Below are positions 7,438-15,406 of a DNA stretch of 22,917 bases, piece by piece. The DNA is taken from positions 1 through 22,917 of the forward strand of contig CAYQAS010000068.1 of NCBI GenBank assembly GCA_964415525.1. Direction: 5' to 3'. Origin of the DNA: CAZPUI01 sp964415525 (lineage in GTDB: Bacteria; Acidobacteriota; Holophagae; Holophagales; Holophagaceae). The position numbers and the translations under genes were made by a program. The notes under the pieces were generated by a model, which was not told where the DNA came from, did not search any database, and saw only the letters and a list, made by a program, of their open reading frames with translations. The first letter of the stretch is position 1; every line of letters starts with the position of its first letter.

Positions 7438-9434
7438 CGCTTGCCTCCCAGTTCCAGCCCGAGCCAACGCATGGCGGCAGCACCAACCCTGTAGAAGGCC
7501 TCTTGCGACCGGTAGTCGCGGTGGGTCTTCCTGGGTGCGTCAAAGTAGCACTGCAATTCTGGGATGGTGATGCCCAGCTTCGTCGCCACGTACTCAAATT
7601 CCTGCCTAGCGGTAACGTCGTCGAGGGCGGGCTGTTGCAATTGTTTCAAAGCGTCTTCACGGGTCATCTGGCCGGTCAAGATGAGACTGGAATTCTGCAC
7701 GCGCCGGGTGTCGTAGCCGAACTTTTTGGGTAACCAATACCCCTCGTAGAAGCGCGTGAAGCGTGACTCGAAATGCTTCTGGGGATAGGGTTGCCAACCG
7801 AATTTATCGACCATCAACTGCAGGGCTTCTTCCTTGATATACGGCAGGTAGTTCAGGGGGCGGACCGTCTTAATTCCCTTGATGTAGGGCAAGAAGACCT
7901 TGTGACGAAGAATGGATGTCAAAGGAAACTTCACCAGGGGCCTCTCGCCAAAACGGCGGTGGATATCCTTCACTTGCACCTTATCTGACTGGTAGTACAT
8001 CCATTCAATGGGATTCCGAATGCATTCGGTTGAAAGGTTGGCGCCGGTTAGGATATAACGCACACCGTGGCGTTCCGCGAACTTGTACATGGTGGCAAAG
8101 ACCGCCATGTCCTGAGGTGTATCGATGTGCGGCACACCTGCTTTAAAAAAGGCAAGCTGCAGGTCACGCATCTCTGGCCAGTCGATGACCTCAGTGAAGA
8201 GGTCAAGACCGAGATGCTCGATAATGCGCTCGATGTTGTTTGTGGATTCCTGTGAATTCCAACCTGCATCCACATGGAATACCAGGGGGCGCAGCCCCAA
8301 CAGTTCTTTGGCGACATAGGTCAGGTATGAGCTATCAACACCACCGCTCATGCCAATGATGCAATCAAAGTCCCGACCTTGACCATCTTTCCGGATCTTC
8401 TCAGCAAGATCCTGCAAAATACGCCACCCGCGCTCATCGGTATGCCATTGAGGCCAGATCTTATCCCGAAAAGTATTGCAATGATCACACACGCCCTGAG
8501 CATCGAATGTGATCTTGGAATCGCTGGTGTCCATTACACATTTACTACAGATGCGATAATTATCCTGGCCCACGCCTGCGTCCTTATATACGCCGGGCCT
8601 TTGTTCACGCCGTAGTTGGATGCTCTTGTGCTCCCGGTAAACATGGTGGGCCTCACGCATGAGGTCCCAGTGGCGCCGACTGGGCAGCAGACTCACAGAG
8701 GCGTGGCAGGCGTGAGCGACGCAAATAGAGGGTTCGTAGTATACCCGGAAGCCCTTATCAGCAAGCTGAATGGAGAGAAAGAACTCTTCGCCGAACAGAA
8801 AGGTTGGGGACCAAAGACGGCCGAATTCGGAAAAAAAGCGCGGACCAAAGAGGTAACAGGATCCATGTCCCTGAACGATCTCGCCGCCATCTGCATGAAG
8901 GGCCTCATCTCCTCGCCTAATGACAGGCCGAAGGTAGAGGGCGAACCATTTGAGAAGGCGCGCAAGGCCGTAATTGCTGTAGTAGAGGTCGTACATATAT
9001 TCGCGCCATCGAGAAATCCCATGAATCACGTGCGGGTTCTGATGCTCTCCATCGGTTGTAATGATGGAGGGTGATATGACCGGATGGGACTGGAAGCGGG
9101 ACTCTTGGGCAGCCACGCTATCTGTAAAATTCGACGGAAACAGCAGGTCATTGTTCCCGATAACCGTATGCACAAAATCAGGAGCGGTACGCTTCAACCG
9201 CTCAAGGCCAATGTTTAGGCCTGCGAAGTAACCCACGTTCTTATCATTAAAGATCACATCAATTTCTGGGCGGCCTTCCGCGTAGGCGCGCAGGAGATCT
9301 GCCTGCTCCGGTCGGCTTAGGTTGTCCACCACGATACAGCGGTGTTCATGGCCGTGGTTCGCGAGAAGTGATTCGATTGCAGCGATCGTTTCATCGCTGT
9401 TGTTGTAGTTCGTGCAAATATAGGCGAGTTTCAT
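7434..9434 (-). CDS. Fusion: GT2 glycosyltransferase + N-acetyl sugar amidotransferase (WbuX/WbpG type)
   Basis: One uninterrupted 666-residue frame holds two enzymes. Residues 1 to about 275 are a family 2 glycosyltransferase: start KLAYICTNYNNSDETIAAIE, IVVDN (34-38), NDKNVGYFAGLN (63-74), nucleotide/metal site GNNDLLFP (93-100) and FLFGEEFFLS (212-221). Residues from about 292 on are a WbuX/WbpG-type amidotransferase: two zinc-type pairs C296/C299 and C316/C319, then the ATP pyrophosphatase loop SGGVDSS (363-369). This domain uses ATP and ammonia from WbuY/WbuZ to turn an N-acetyl group of a sugar into an acetamidino group in known examples. A charged linker (about 268-291) joins them. I chose the ATG at 9434, since 21 extra upstream residues overlap wzy and do not fit GT2. 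The gene starts 4 bases after wzy and overlaps wbuY by GTGA. WbuX homologues I know of are separate proteins of about 370-400 residues. Confidence 0.9.
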   Translation of the reverse strand: MKLAYICTNYNNSDETIAAIESLLANHGHEHRCIVVDNLSRPEQADLLRAYAEGRPEIDVIFNDKNVGYFAGLNIGLERLKRTAPDFVHTVIGNNDLLFPSNFTDSVAAQESRFQSHPVISPSIITTDGEHQNPHVIHGISRWREYMYDLYYSNYGLARLLKWFALYLRPVIRRGDEALHADGGEIVQGHGSCYLFGPRFFSEFGRLWSPTFLFGEEFFLSIQLADKGFRVYYEPSICVAHACHASVSLLPSRRHWDLMREAHHVYREHKSIQLRREQRPGVYKDAGVGQDNYRICSKCVMDTSDSKITFDAQGVCDHCNTFRDKIWPQWHTDERGWRILQDLAEKIRKDGQGRDFDCIIGMSGGVDSSYLTYVAKELLGLRPLVFHVDAGWNSQESTNNIERIIEHLGLDLFTEVIDWPEMRDLQLAFFKAGVPHIDTPQDMAVFATMYKFAERHGVRYILTGANLSTECIRNPIEWMYYQSDKVQVKDIHRRFGERPLVKFPLTSILRHKVFLPYIKGIKTVRPLNYLPYIKEEALQLMVDKFGWQPYPQKHFESRFTRFYEGYWLPKKFGYDTRRVQNSSLILTGQMTREDALKQLQQPALDDVTARQEFEYVATKLGITIPELQCYFDAPRKTHRDYRSQEAFYRVGAAAMRWLGLELGGKR
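7444..7449 (-). promoter_or_regulatory. Shine-Dalgarno site deciding the GTG start of wbuY
   Basis: GGGAGG on the minus strand, six bases before the GTG at 7437, lies inside the last codons of the fused wbuX gene. It supports the non-ATG start and a coupled stop/start (GTGA). Confidence 0.7.
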
Positions 9435-9438
9435 ATGG

Positions 9439-10806
9439 TCACTGAGGAAAATAGGATGAGTTAGCACCGCTGTGGGAATCGCCCCGAAACCTCTCACGCA
9501 CGTAATGTCGATTAAGGATCAGAATCAAGGCATTGAGGACCGTCACAAGGTAAGTGGTATTCCAAATAAGGGCACTGATAATGTAGGATGTATACAGCAA
9601 CTGAACAAAGAGAAAGGCAACGGCGATACTTATAGTTGGGTATCGAACACTCAGCATTCGAATGTAGGCTGCATTAAATATTGCACCAAAAATAATCATC
9701 ATCAGCAATGTGCCCGCCAGACCAAAATCCGTTATCAAACCGCGATAAAGCGTGTAAATATTGCCAGGAGACATATCTCCAAAAACAAAATATTCCTCAT
9801 ATACCCCCCCCGGCACAAACTTGTCACTCCCGAGCAACTTAAATACGGCAATGAAAGTATAGAAACCGTAGGTTAGCGGTTCACTTGGGTATTCCTGCAG
9901 AGAGGCTTGGCCAATTCGGAATGTGAACCAATCTGAAAATGCGTAGATATGAAGAAAGGCATAAGAATAAAGATAGCTAATGAGGCGCTGCATTACCTCA
10001 GCCGTATCTCCAAGTGCGTATAGGCCTCGGGTGAGGAACGATAGAACGGTAAGAGGTATGACTGGGACCAGATACTTGGCTTGGCGGGCTAGCGCCATAA
10101 AATCGACGTGGGGGCGTTGATCACTCAGAATTCGATGCACCAGATGGGCGCCAAGTAAAATGGCGATGGAAATAAAAAAGAGCCCCTTGGCCGATTGCAC
10201 CAGCATGACCAGGACGGGCGGAGTCATCAGCATGACTAGGATACGCCCTCTTTGCCGGGAACTTGAGGCCTGGGCATGCAGCAATCCTCCAAAGGTTACA
10301 CAAAGGTAGGCCGTGATAAGCCCCCACTGGCCAAACAGATTGCTTTTTATGTCACTTTCGTAGCGTTTCTCGAGGTATGTATTTGCACTTGAAAAGAAAT
10401 TAAACACCATCTGACTCAAAGAAATGCCTTGCACGAATAGGTCCAACAGGATAAACAAAATAGAAATACAAAAGCTTCCAATAAAAACAATCTGAATTGT
10501 CCTGCCGGCCAGATAATCGCGCCGCGCCTCGGCATAAGTAGCATTGCGCTCCTGGATTGGCCCCCAATCCGTCATCAGGGCAGGCAATGAAAAGGCGAGA
10601 CAACAAAGGAATAGGTAGCCAATTGCTAACGGATTCACCGGCACATAGAACAGTACCAGGAGAGGAATGAATGAAAATAAGAACCAAAAGCCACAAAATA
10701 GGGCCGCGGGGGTCGCCCAGGTACCGCTGCGCCGACGCAATACCCACCCCAAACCCAACATGAGGCAGGAAAGGGTGAGGGCCAGCAAACGTTCAAATAA
10801 TTCCAT
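9439..10806 (-). CDS. wzy: O-antigen / repeat-unit polymerase (Wzy)
   Basis: This 455-residue integral membrane protein is very hydrophobic, with roughly ten or more predicted helices. Near the C-terminal third is a large polar loop (about residues 295-365) ending in NIYTLYRGLITDFGLAG. An arginine and aspartate in this T-x-x-R...DFG-like setting are typical of the oligosaccharide-repeat polymerase family. Wzy joins undecaprenyl-linked repeat units on the periplasmic face after Wzx has flipped them. Its place immediately after wzx (6-base gap, TGAGG before the ATG overlapping the wzx stop) supports the assignment, because Wzy proteins share little sequence. Base composition is low here: the 60 bases from 9661 contain 24 G or C, in contrast to pnp and rpoC, as is usual for transferred polymerase genes. 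Confidence 0.85.
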   Translation of the reverse strand: MELFERLLALTLSCLMLGLGWVLRRRSGTWATPAALFCGFWFLFSFIPLLVLFYVPVNPLAIGYLFLCCLAFSLPALMTDWGPIQERNATYAEARRDYLAGRTIQIVFIGSFCISILFILLDLFVQGISLSQMVFNFFSSANTYLEKRYESDIKSNLFGQWGLITAYLCVTFGGLLHAQASSSRQRGRILVMLMTPPVLVMLVQSAKGLFFISIAILLGAHLVHRILSDQRPHVDFMALARQAKYLVPVIPLTVLSFLTRGLYALGDTAEVMQRLISYLYSYAFLHIYAFSDWFTFRIGQASLQEYPSEPLTYGFYTFIAVFKLLGSDKFVPGGVYEEYFVFGDMSPGNIYTLYRGLITDFGLAGTLLMMIIFGAIFNAAYIRMLSVRYPTISIAVAFLFVQLLYTSYIISALIWNTTYLVTVLNALILILNRHYVRERFRGDSHSGANSSYFPQ

Positions 10807-10812
10807 GGGTCC

Positions 10813-12081
10813 TCAACGCTTCCCCGGAATGGGGGCTCGGCAAAAATAGCGACGGACGATCAAGCCTGCAAGCAGTGCCTCGCTGATGACAAAGGCCAGG
10901 GCCGCACCAGGACCACCGAAAATGCGGGAAAGAACGTAACATACCCCTAGGTTCAGCCCTCCGACCAGGAGCAAACTGAAGAACAAATACTTCCGCTCAC
11001 CGAGGTGATTTAAACCAATACTTCCAACCATAAAATTCAGGATGCCAAAAAATACGGCTGGGGCCATAAGGACAAGGAGGAAACTGATTGCACGCCGTTC
11101 GGGCCATTCGCGCAGCACTGGGATATGATGAGTTGCAATCAGCACAACTCCAACCAACATAGTTACCAAGATGAAAAGGGCTGCCAGCTGAGGTAACGTC
11201 ATCCGAAGCAAAGCGCACAGAGCCCCACGGTCTGCCCGGTGGCGGCCCCTGATTGCCAGGATAGCCTTGGGAAAAAAATACTGATTCAAAGGCCGAGCAG
11301 CCGCCTGTAAACCTTTGATCCATTTTTCTGCGATGGAGTAGGCTGCGACTGCGGGAGCTCCGGCCCCTGCTGCGGCCAAAAGCAGCACGTTCATATCGCG
11401 GTACATGAAGACCGAGCTATTGCCGAAGAAGATGATCCGCCCGTTCCGAAACAGTGCCAGGACTTCCGCGATGGGCACCCAACATAACCGCACACGCAAG
11501 CTGATGTGCGCATAGGCAAGCAGGCCCAGAGCGCCAGCCAAAGCCATGGAGCCAACCAACGCGGGGACCATCAGGTGCTGCTCTGGCCTGTTTACGAGAG
11601 CCAGGATGGCCACGATGCAGGTAATGCGGCTGATGATCATCGCTACAGCAATCGGCCCGTTTCGCTCCAACCCCTGGAATAGCCAGGCGGATTGCAGCAA
11701 GTGACTCAAGGGAAGCAGGAGCCACCACGCTAGTGGAGCCAGAAGACTGGGGGCAAGAAACCAGCACCCGACCATTGAGAGTGGCGCTCCGACCAAAAAA
11801 AGCGCCAACCGTGCGAACAGCACACCGCTAAATATTATAGAGACGCTGGTTGCATGGTGTTTCAGGTCAAGCCCCACCACACGTGCTGGAGCGTCAATAT
11901 CGAAGCTATAGAGAGAAATTGTAAGCACCGCCAGTGCCACAGCCTCTGACATCGCCACTTGACTGTAGAACTGCTGCCCGCAAACCCGAAGCAAGTGGGG
12001 GAAGACAATGAGTGGAAATACCGCATTTGCGGCTTGTATACCATACAAAGAAAAAATATTCTTACAATCACGACCTAGCAT
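10813..12081 (-). CDS. wzx: Lipid-linked oligosaccharide flippase (Wzx, MOP superfamily)
   Basis: This 422-residue membrane protein has about 12 hydrophobic segments and the Wzx-like N-terminus NIFSLYGIQAANAVFPLIVF, followed by PHLLRVCG. Wzx moves undecaprenyl-diphosphate-linked repeat units from the cytoplasmic to the periplasmic side of the inner membrane. I prefer the ATG at 12081, which overlaps the end of the upstream oxidoreductase gene by 7 bases and puts the first helix at the usual place. A TTG at 12114 would add 11 residues and a longer overlap. No clear ribosome-binding site precedes either, so coupling to the upstream gene is likely. Immediate succession by wzy fixes the pathway type. 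Confidence 0.88.
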   Translation of the reverse strand: MLGRDCKNIFSLYGIQAANAVFPLIVFPHLLRVCGQQFYSQVAMSEAVALAVLTISLYSFDIDAPARVVGLDLKHHATSVSIIFSGVLFARLALFLVGAPLSMVGCWFLAPSLLAPLAWWLLLPLSHLLQSAWLFQGLERNGPIAVAMIISRITCIVAILALVNRPEQHLMVPALVGSMALAGALGLLAYAHISLRVRLCWVPIAEVLALFRNGRIIFFGNSSVFMYRDMNVLLLAAAGAGAPAVAAYSIAEKWIKGLQAAARPLNQYFFPKAILAIRGRHRADRGALCALLRMTLPQLAALFILVTMLVGVVLIATHHIPVLREWPERRAISFLLVLMAPAVFFGILNFMVGSIGLNHLGERKYLFFSLLLVGGLNLGVCYVLSRIFGGPGAALAFVISEALLAGLIVRRYFCRAPIPGKR

Positions 12082-14198
12082 GGGAATTCGCAATATTGTT
12101 TCAATACGGCGCAATTGAGCTTGTGCGTAACCTCAATGGCCGCGTGTGGATCCGGCGGTGACACCTTCCCAATAATCGCCTCAAAGAAGTTTTTGAGACA
12201 GGCTGCCTGGCCCTTGTCCTGGCGCAGCCAAGCTCGCTGAGTCTTCTTGGTCATGCCGTAGTAATTGAGTTGTCGCCAATTCAGGAGCTCGGCTTGTCGG
12301 CCCTCCCACGCTAAGGAATAGCGTTCCTTAGAGAAGCCCCTATGCCCATTGCTGAAGTAATGAACAGTCCCAAGACTGCCATCTTCGAAGGAGAGGAATA
12401 AGACGGCCACATCTTCCAGCTCCCCCGCATTGGGATGTATCGCTCGTTGAATCCTGAGATCAATAAGGGGAGACCCGGTCCAGTGGCACAGCAGATCCAC
12501 GAAATGGCAGCCCTCTCCGATGATCCGACCAGCCCCCTCTCGGGCGTCGTGGGCCCAGTGATCTCCAGGAATATCACCGGCGTTGATAAAGGCGGTGGCG
12601 AGGAGAGGGGCACGACGTTCTTTCAGTGCATCACTGACGCTCTGGGCCATCGGGGCATAGCGCCGATTAAAACCCACCATGAGCACGCGGTCGGGATGCT
12701 TCGCCACCGCAGTTTCAATAGCTTCGAGTTGGGGCAGGGTCGTCGCCAAAGGCTTTTCGACGAAGACGTGCTTCCCTGCTTCAAGCGCACGGCAGACAAG
12801 TTCAGCGTGCGAATCGTGACGGGTCGCGATGACGACCGCATGCACGCTAGGATCCGCCAGAACCGGAGAGATATCATTGCCCGCACATTCAAAGCCAAAG
12901 CGCTTGGCCGCAAGAGCTGCGCTGGTGCCGCCATTATTCACGATATGACGGCGACGATGCGGCGGACAACCATCCAGAAGGGGCATGAGCACGGACGTGG
13001 CATAGGAGCCCGATCCGATGAAGCAGATGCCTGGAACATCAGGGGAGAGAGAGAGGCTCGAAGCGGGCTGAATCTCAATCGTACGGTTCAGAGGCACCCT
13101 GCCCGGATAGGTGAGAAGGATCCCCATTAAGTCGCGGCGCTGCATCAACGCGTCGTATGCTTCCTGCGCCCTCTCGATCGGAAAAGACAGATTGCGCAAA
13201 GGCTCGGTGCGGACCTTGCCCTGGGCTAAAAGTGCCAGGAAGGCTTCTAAGTTGCGCTGCTCAGTCCAGCGAACGTATCCCAGCGGATAGTCGTTCCCCT
13301 GCGACTCGTAACGCGCATCGTAGCGACCTGGGCCATAGGAGCAACTCACCTGGAATCGAATTTCCTTCTTAAAAAAGGGATCCCGGGGGATCTCCAGGCC
13401 AATGACACCCACCAATACGATGCGGCCACGGTGGCGGCAAGCGTCAGCGGATTGAAGAATGGGTTCACGACTTGGAGTAGAGGCGGTAATGAGCACACCA
13501 TCCACACCCACACCTTCGGTGAGTTCAAGAATGGAGCGCACCGGATCTCCACCCCTAATACCGATGGCTCCAAACTGTTCCGCTAAATAAACCTTGGCAG
13601 GATCGGGATCGATGGCCAGTACACGACAACCCGCTGCCGCAAGGATCTGAACTGCAAGCTGTCCAAGGAGCCCGAGACCCATGACCAAGTGCGTTTCCCC
13701 AAGGGTTGGCTCTAGAAGACGCACTCCGTGCAGCGAGATCGCGCCAACTACCGTAAAGCATGCATCTTCTGCAGAAACCCCCTTGGGAACGCGTGCCGCC
13801 AAGTGCTTGGGAACGAGCACCATCTCTGCGTGAGGACCATTGGAAGCGACCCGGTCGCCCACACGAATGCCTTCCACCCCTTCTCCCACCGCCAGAACCC
13901 GTCCTGCCTGGCTGTACCCAAGTTGCATCGGGACAGAGAGTTTGGCTTTCACTGCACCAAGGGTCGCCAACACCCCATCCGTCCTCACCTTTTGAAGCAC
14001 CTGCCGCACTTTTTCAGGCTGAGCTTTGGCTTTTCGGAAGAATCCACCTCGACCAAAACCTACCAGCGAACGCTCCGTTCCGGCGCTGATAATGCTGCAC
14101 TCAGCCTCGATCAGGATATGACCGGAGCGCACAGTAGGAGTAGGGAGTTCCTCTATGAGGAGACGTCCGTTCTGAAGATTCTGAAATAATTGTCGCAT
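12075..14198 (-). CDS. Bi-domain oxidoreductase: zinc-type alcohol dehydrogenase + Gfo/Idh/MocA
   Basis: Residues 1 to about 365 of this 707-residue protein form a medium-chain dehydrogenase: start MRQLFQNLQNGRLLIEELPT, SAGTERS (38-44), GYSQAGRV (94-101) and nucleotide loop GLGLLGQ (174-180). Residues about 388-707 form a Gfo/Idh/MocA oxidoreductase with nucleotide motif FIGSGSYA (393-400) and the diagnostic EKPLA (481-485). This fused architecture is a known family found in exopolysaccharide and O-antigen loci, often next to a heparinase II/III-like gene, as here. Its reaction has not been settled to my knowledge; an NAD(P)-dependent sugar oxidation or epimerisation is likely (family inference). 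The MocA half belongs to the same superfamily as WbpB, which makes 3-keto-UDP-uronic acids. Possible starts are 14198 and 14207; I chose 14198 because GGAG lies 11 bases upstream and the protein then begins as its relatives do. Farther starts overlap wecC. Confidence 0.88.
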   Translation of the reverse strand: MRQLFQNLQNGRLLIEELPTPTVRSGHILIEAECSIISAGTERSLVGFGRGGFFRKAKAQPEKVRQVLQKVRTDGVLATLGAVKAKLSVPMQLGYSQAGRVLAVGEGVEGIRVGDRVASNGPHAEMVLVPKHLAARVPKGVSAEDACFTVVGAISLHGVRLLEPTLGETHLVMGLGLLGQLAVQILAAAGCRVLAIDPDPAKVYLAEQFGAIGIRGGDPVRSILELTEGVGVDGVLITASTPSREPILQSADACRHRGRIVLVGVIGLEIPRDPFFKKEIRFQVSCSYGPGRYDARYESQGNDYPLGYVRWTEQRNLEAFLALLAQGKVRTEPLRNLSFPIERAQEAYDALMQRRDLMGILLTYPGRVPLNRTIEIQPASSLSLSPDVPGICFIGSGSYATSVLMPLLDGCPPHRRRHIVNNGGTSAALAAKRFGFECAGNDISPVLADPSVHAVVIATRHDSHAELVCRALEAGKHVFVEKPLATTLPQLEAIETAVAKHPDRVLMVGFNRRYAPMAQSVSDALKERRAPLLATAFINAGDIPGDHWAHDAREGAGRIIGEGCHFVDLLCHWTGSPLIDLRIQRAIHPNAGELEDVAVLFLSFEDGSLGTVHYFSNGHRGFSKERYSLAWEGRQAELLNWRQLNYYGMTKKTQRAWLRQDKGQAACLKNFFEAIIGKVSPPDPHAAIEVTHKLNCAVLKQYCEFPC

Positions 14199-14221
14199 GC
14201 CGAACATATCTCCGCGTGGAC

Positions 14222-15388
14222 TTAGTCGCGGTTCCATCGCAAGACGCGAGGGCCGCAAATCGTGGAGAACTTCTTATGATCCGTGAGCACTGCCACCGTA
14301 GCTTGAGCCAGAACTTCTTCAAGGGATGCGTTGCTGAGACTGGGAATATAGGGGTCGTATATAAATAGGTTGCGATGAGCCCGCTGCAGGAGATGGACGA
14401 CCTCCAGTGCAGGACTCTCCCTTGAATCGTCCACATCGGGTTTGTAGGCCACCCCAAGGATGCCGATGGGGCTGACGTTGCCGTGACCGTGAGCCTTGAG
14501 AATATCGGCGACGACCTTGTGCGGTTTTGCATCGTTGATCAGGCGCGCAGTTCTTACCAACTGCGATTCATCGGGGCACAAGTGGATCAGAAACCAAGGA
14601 TCCACGGGAATGCAGTGGCCGCCAACGCCGATGCCCGGATTATGCACATTTACCCGGGGATGCAGATTCGCCAACCGAATGACTTCGAAGACATTCACGC
14701 CGAGCCGATCGCACATCGTTGCCAGTTCATTGGCAAAGGCGATATTGATATCCCGGAATGTATTTTCCACAACCTTGCTCAATTCAGCTACTTCGGCATT
14801 GGTCTTTCGCACATCCTTCACACCAGCCTTCAGGAAGAGATCAGCTGCAGCTTCGGTCGCCTCCGGTGTCACACCTCCTACAATGCGCACGTTGTGAATC
14901 AATTCATGAAAAATAGCACCTGGAATGACTCGCTCGGGAGCATGCGCGAGCATGTAGTCCATCTCAGGGTCAAATCCCGTGAGCTGTTTGATAATAGGAG
15001 CCACAACATCACGGCAAGTATTTGGCGGAACGGTGCTCTCTAGAATCACGAGATCACCCTTTTCAAGCACCGAGCATATGGAACGACTCGCAGCTTGGAC
15101 AAACGCAAGATCGGCCTTTCGATCTTCGGTCACCGGTGTCGGGAGACAAAGCAGGTAGGCCTTGGCGGCCTTGGGAGCATCACCCACACTCAGTCGGCCG
15201 CTTTCGAAGGCTGACTTCAGGCGATCTGGCAATTCACTTTCATGGATAGGACAAATTTGCGATCGAAGCAAATCCAACCTTCTGGGATCCACATCCACGC
15301 CGTAAACATTCAAACCAGCTTGCGCGAATAATACCGCACTGGGAAGTCCTATATATCCCAGGCCAATAATGCACAGGTCGAACTTCAT
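14222..15388 (-). CDS. wecC: UDP-N-acetyl-D-mannosaminuronate-forming dehydrogenase (WecC type), shortened C-terminus
   Basis: This enzyme oxidises C6 of UDP-ManNAc twice with NAD+ to give UDP-ManNAcA. The 388-residue protein has the dinucleotide loop IGLGYIGLP (8-16), LPTP (82-85), ESTVPPNT (117-124), NTFRDINIAFANEL (209-222) and the catalytic GVGGHCIPVDPWF (C259). NLHPRVN before it is very close to WecC. The ATG at 15388 has GGAG with good spacing. The protein ends early: after TDHKKFSTI it reads CGPRVLRWNRD and stops, whereas E. coli WecC has 420 residues and a ...VDAKGVW-like end. Another frame over the same bases gives a more family-like tail (see findings). The active site is intact, so activity is likely. 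With WecB encoded nearby, ManNAcA is the natural product; a related UDP-sugar substrate is possible. Confidence 0.88.
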   Translation of the reverse strand: MKFDLCIIGLGYIGLPSAVLFAQAGLNVYGVDVDPRRLDLLRSQICPIHESELPDRLKSAFESGRLSVGDAPKAAKAYLLCLPTPVTEDRKADLAFVQAASRSICSVLEKGDLVILESTVPPNTCRDVVAPIIKQLTGFDPEMDYMLAHAPERVIPGAIFHELIHNVRIVGGVTPEATEAAADLFLKAGVKDVRKTNAEVAELSKVVENTFRDINIAFANELATMCDRLGVNVFEVIRLANLHPRVNVHNPGIGVGGHCIPVDPWFLIHLCPDESQLVRTARLINDAKPHKVVADILKAHGHGNVSPIGILGVAYKPDVDDSRESPALEVVHLLQRAHRNLFIYDPYIPSLSNASLEEVLAQATVAVLTDHKKFSTICGPRVLRWNRD

Positions 15389-15406
15389 AATTTCTCCAGG
15401 GTTCGA

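Noticed and set aside
8616..9074. 152-codon plus-strand frame
   Set aside because: Antisense to the GT2 domain of the fusion; no motif and no ribosome-binding site.
12435..13130. 231-codon plus-strand open frame
   Set aside because: Entirely antisense to the MocA half of the bi-domain oxidoreductase; low-complexity Arg-rich translation with no family resemblance.
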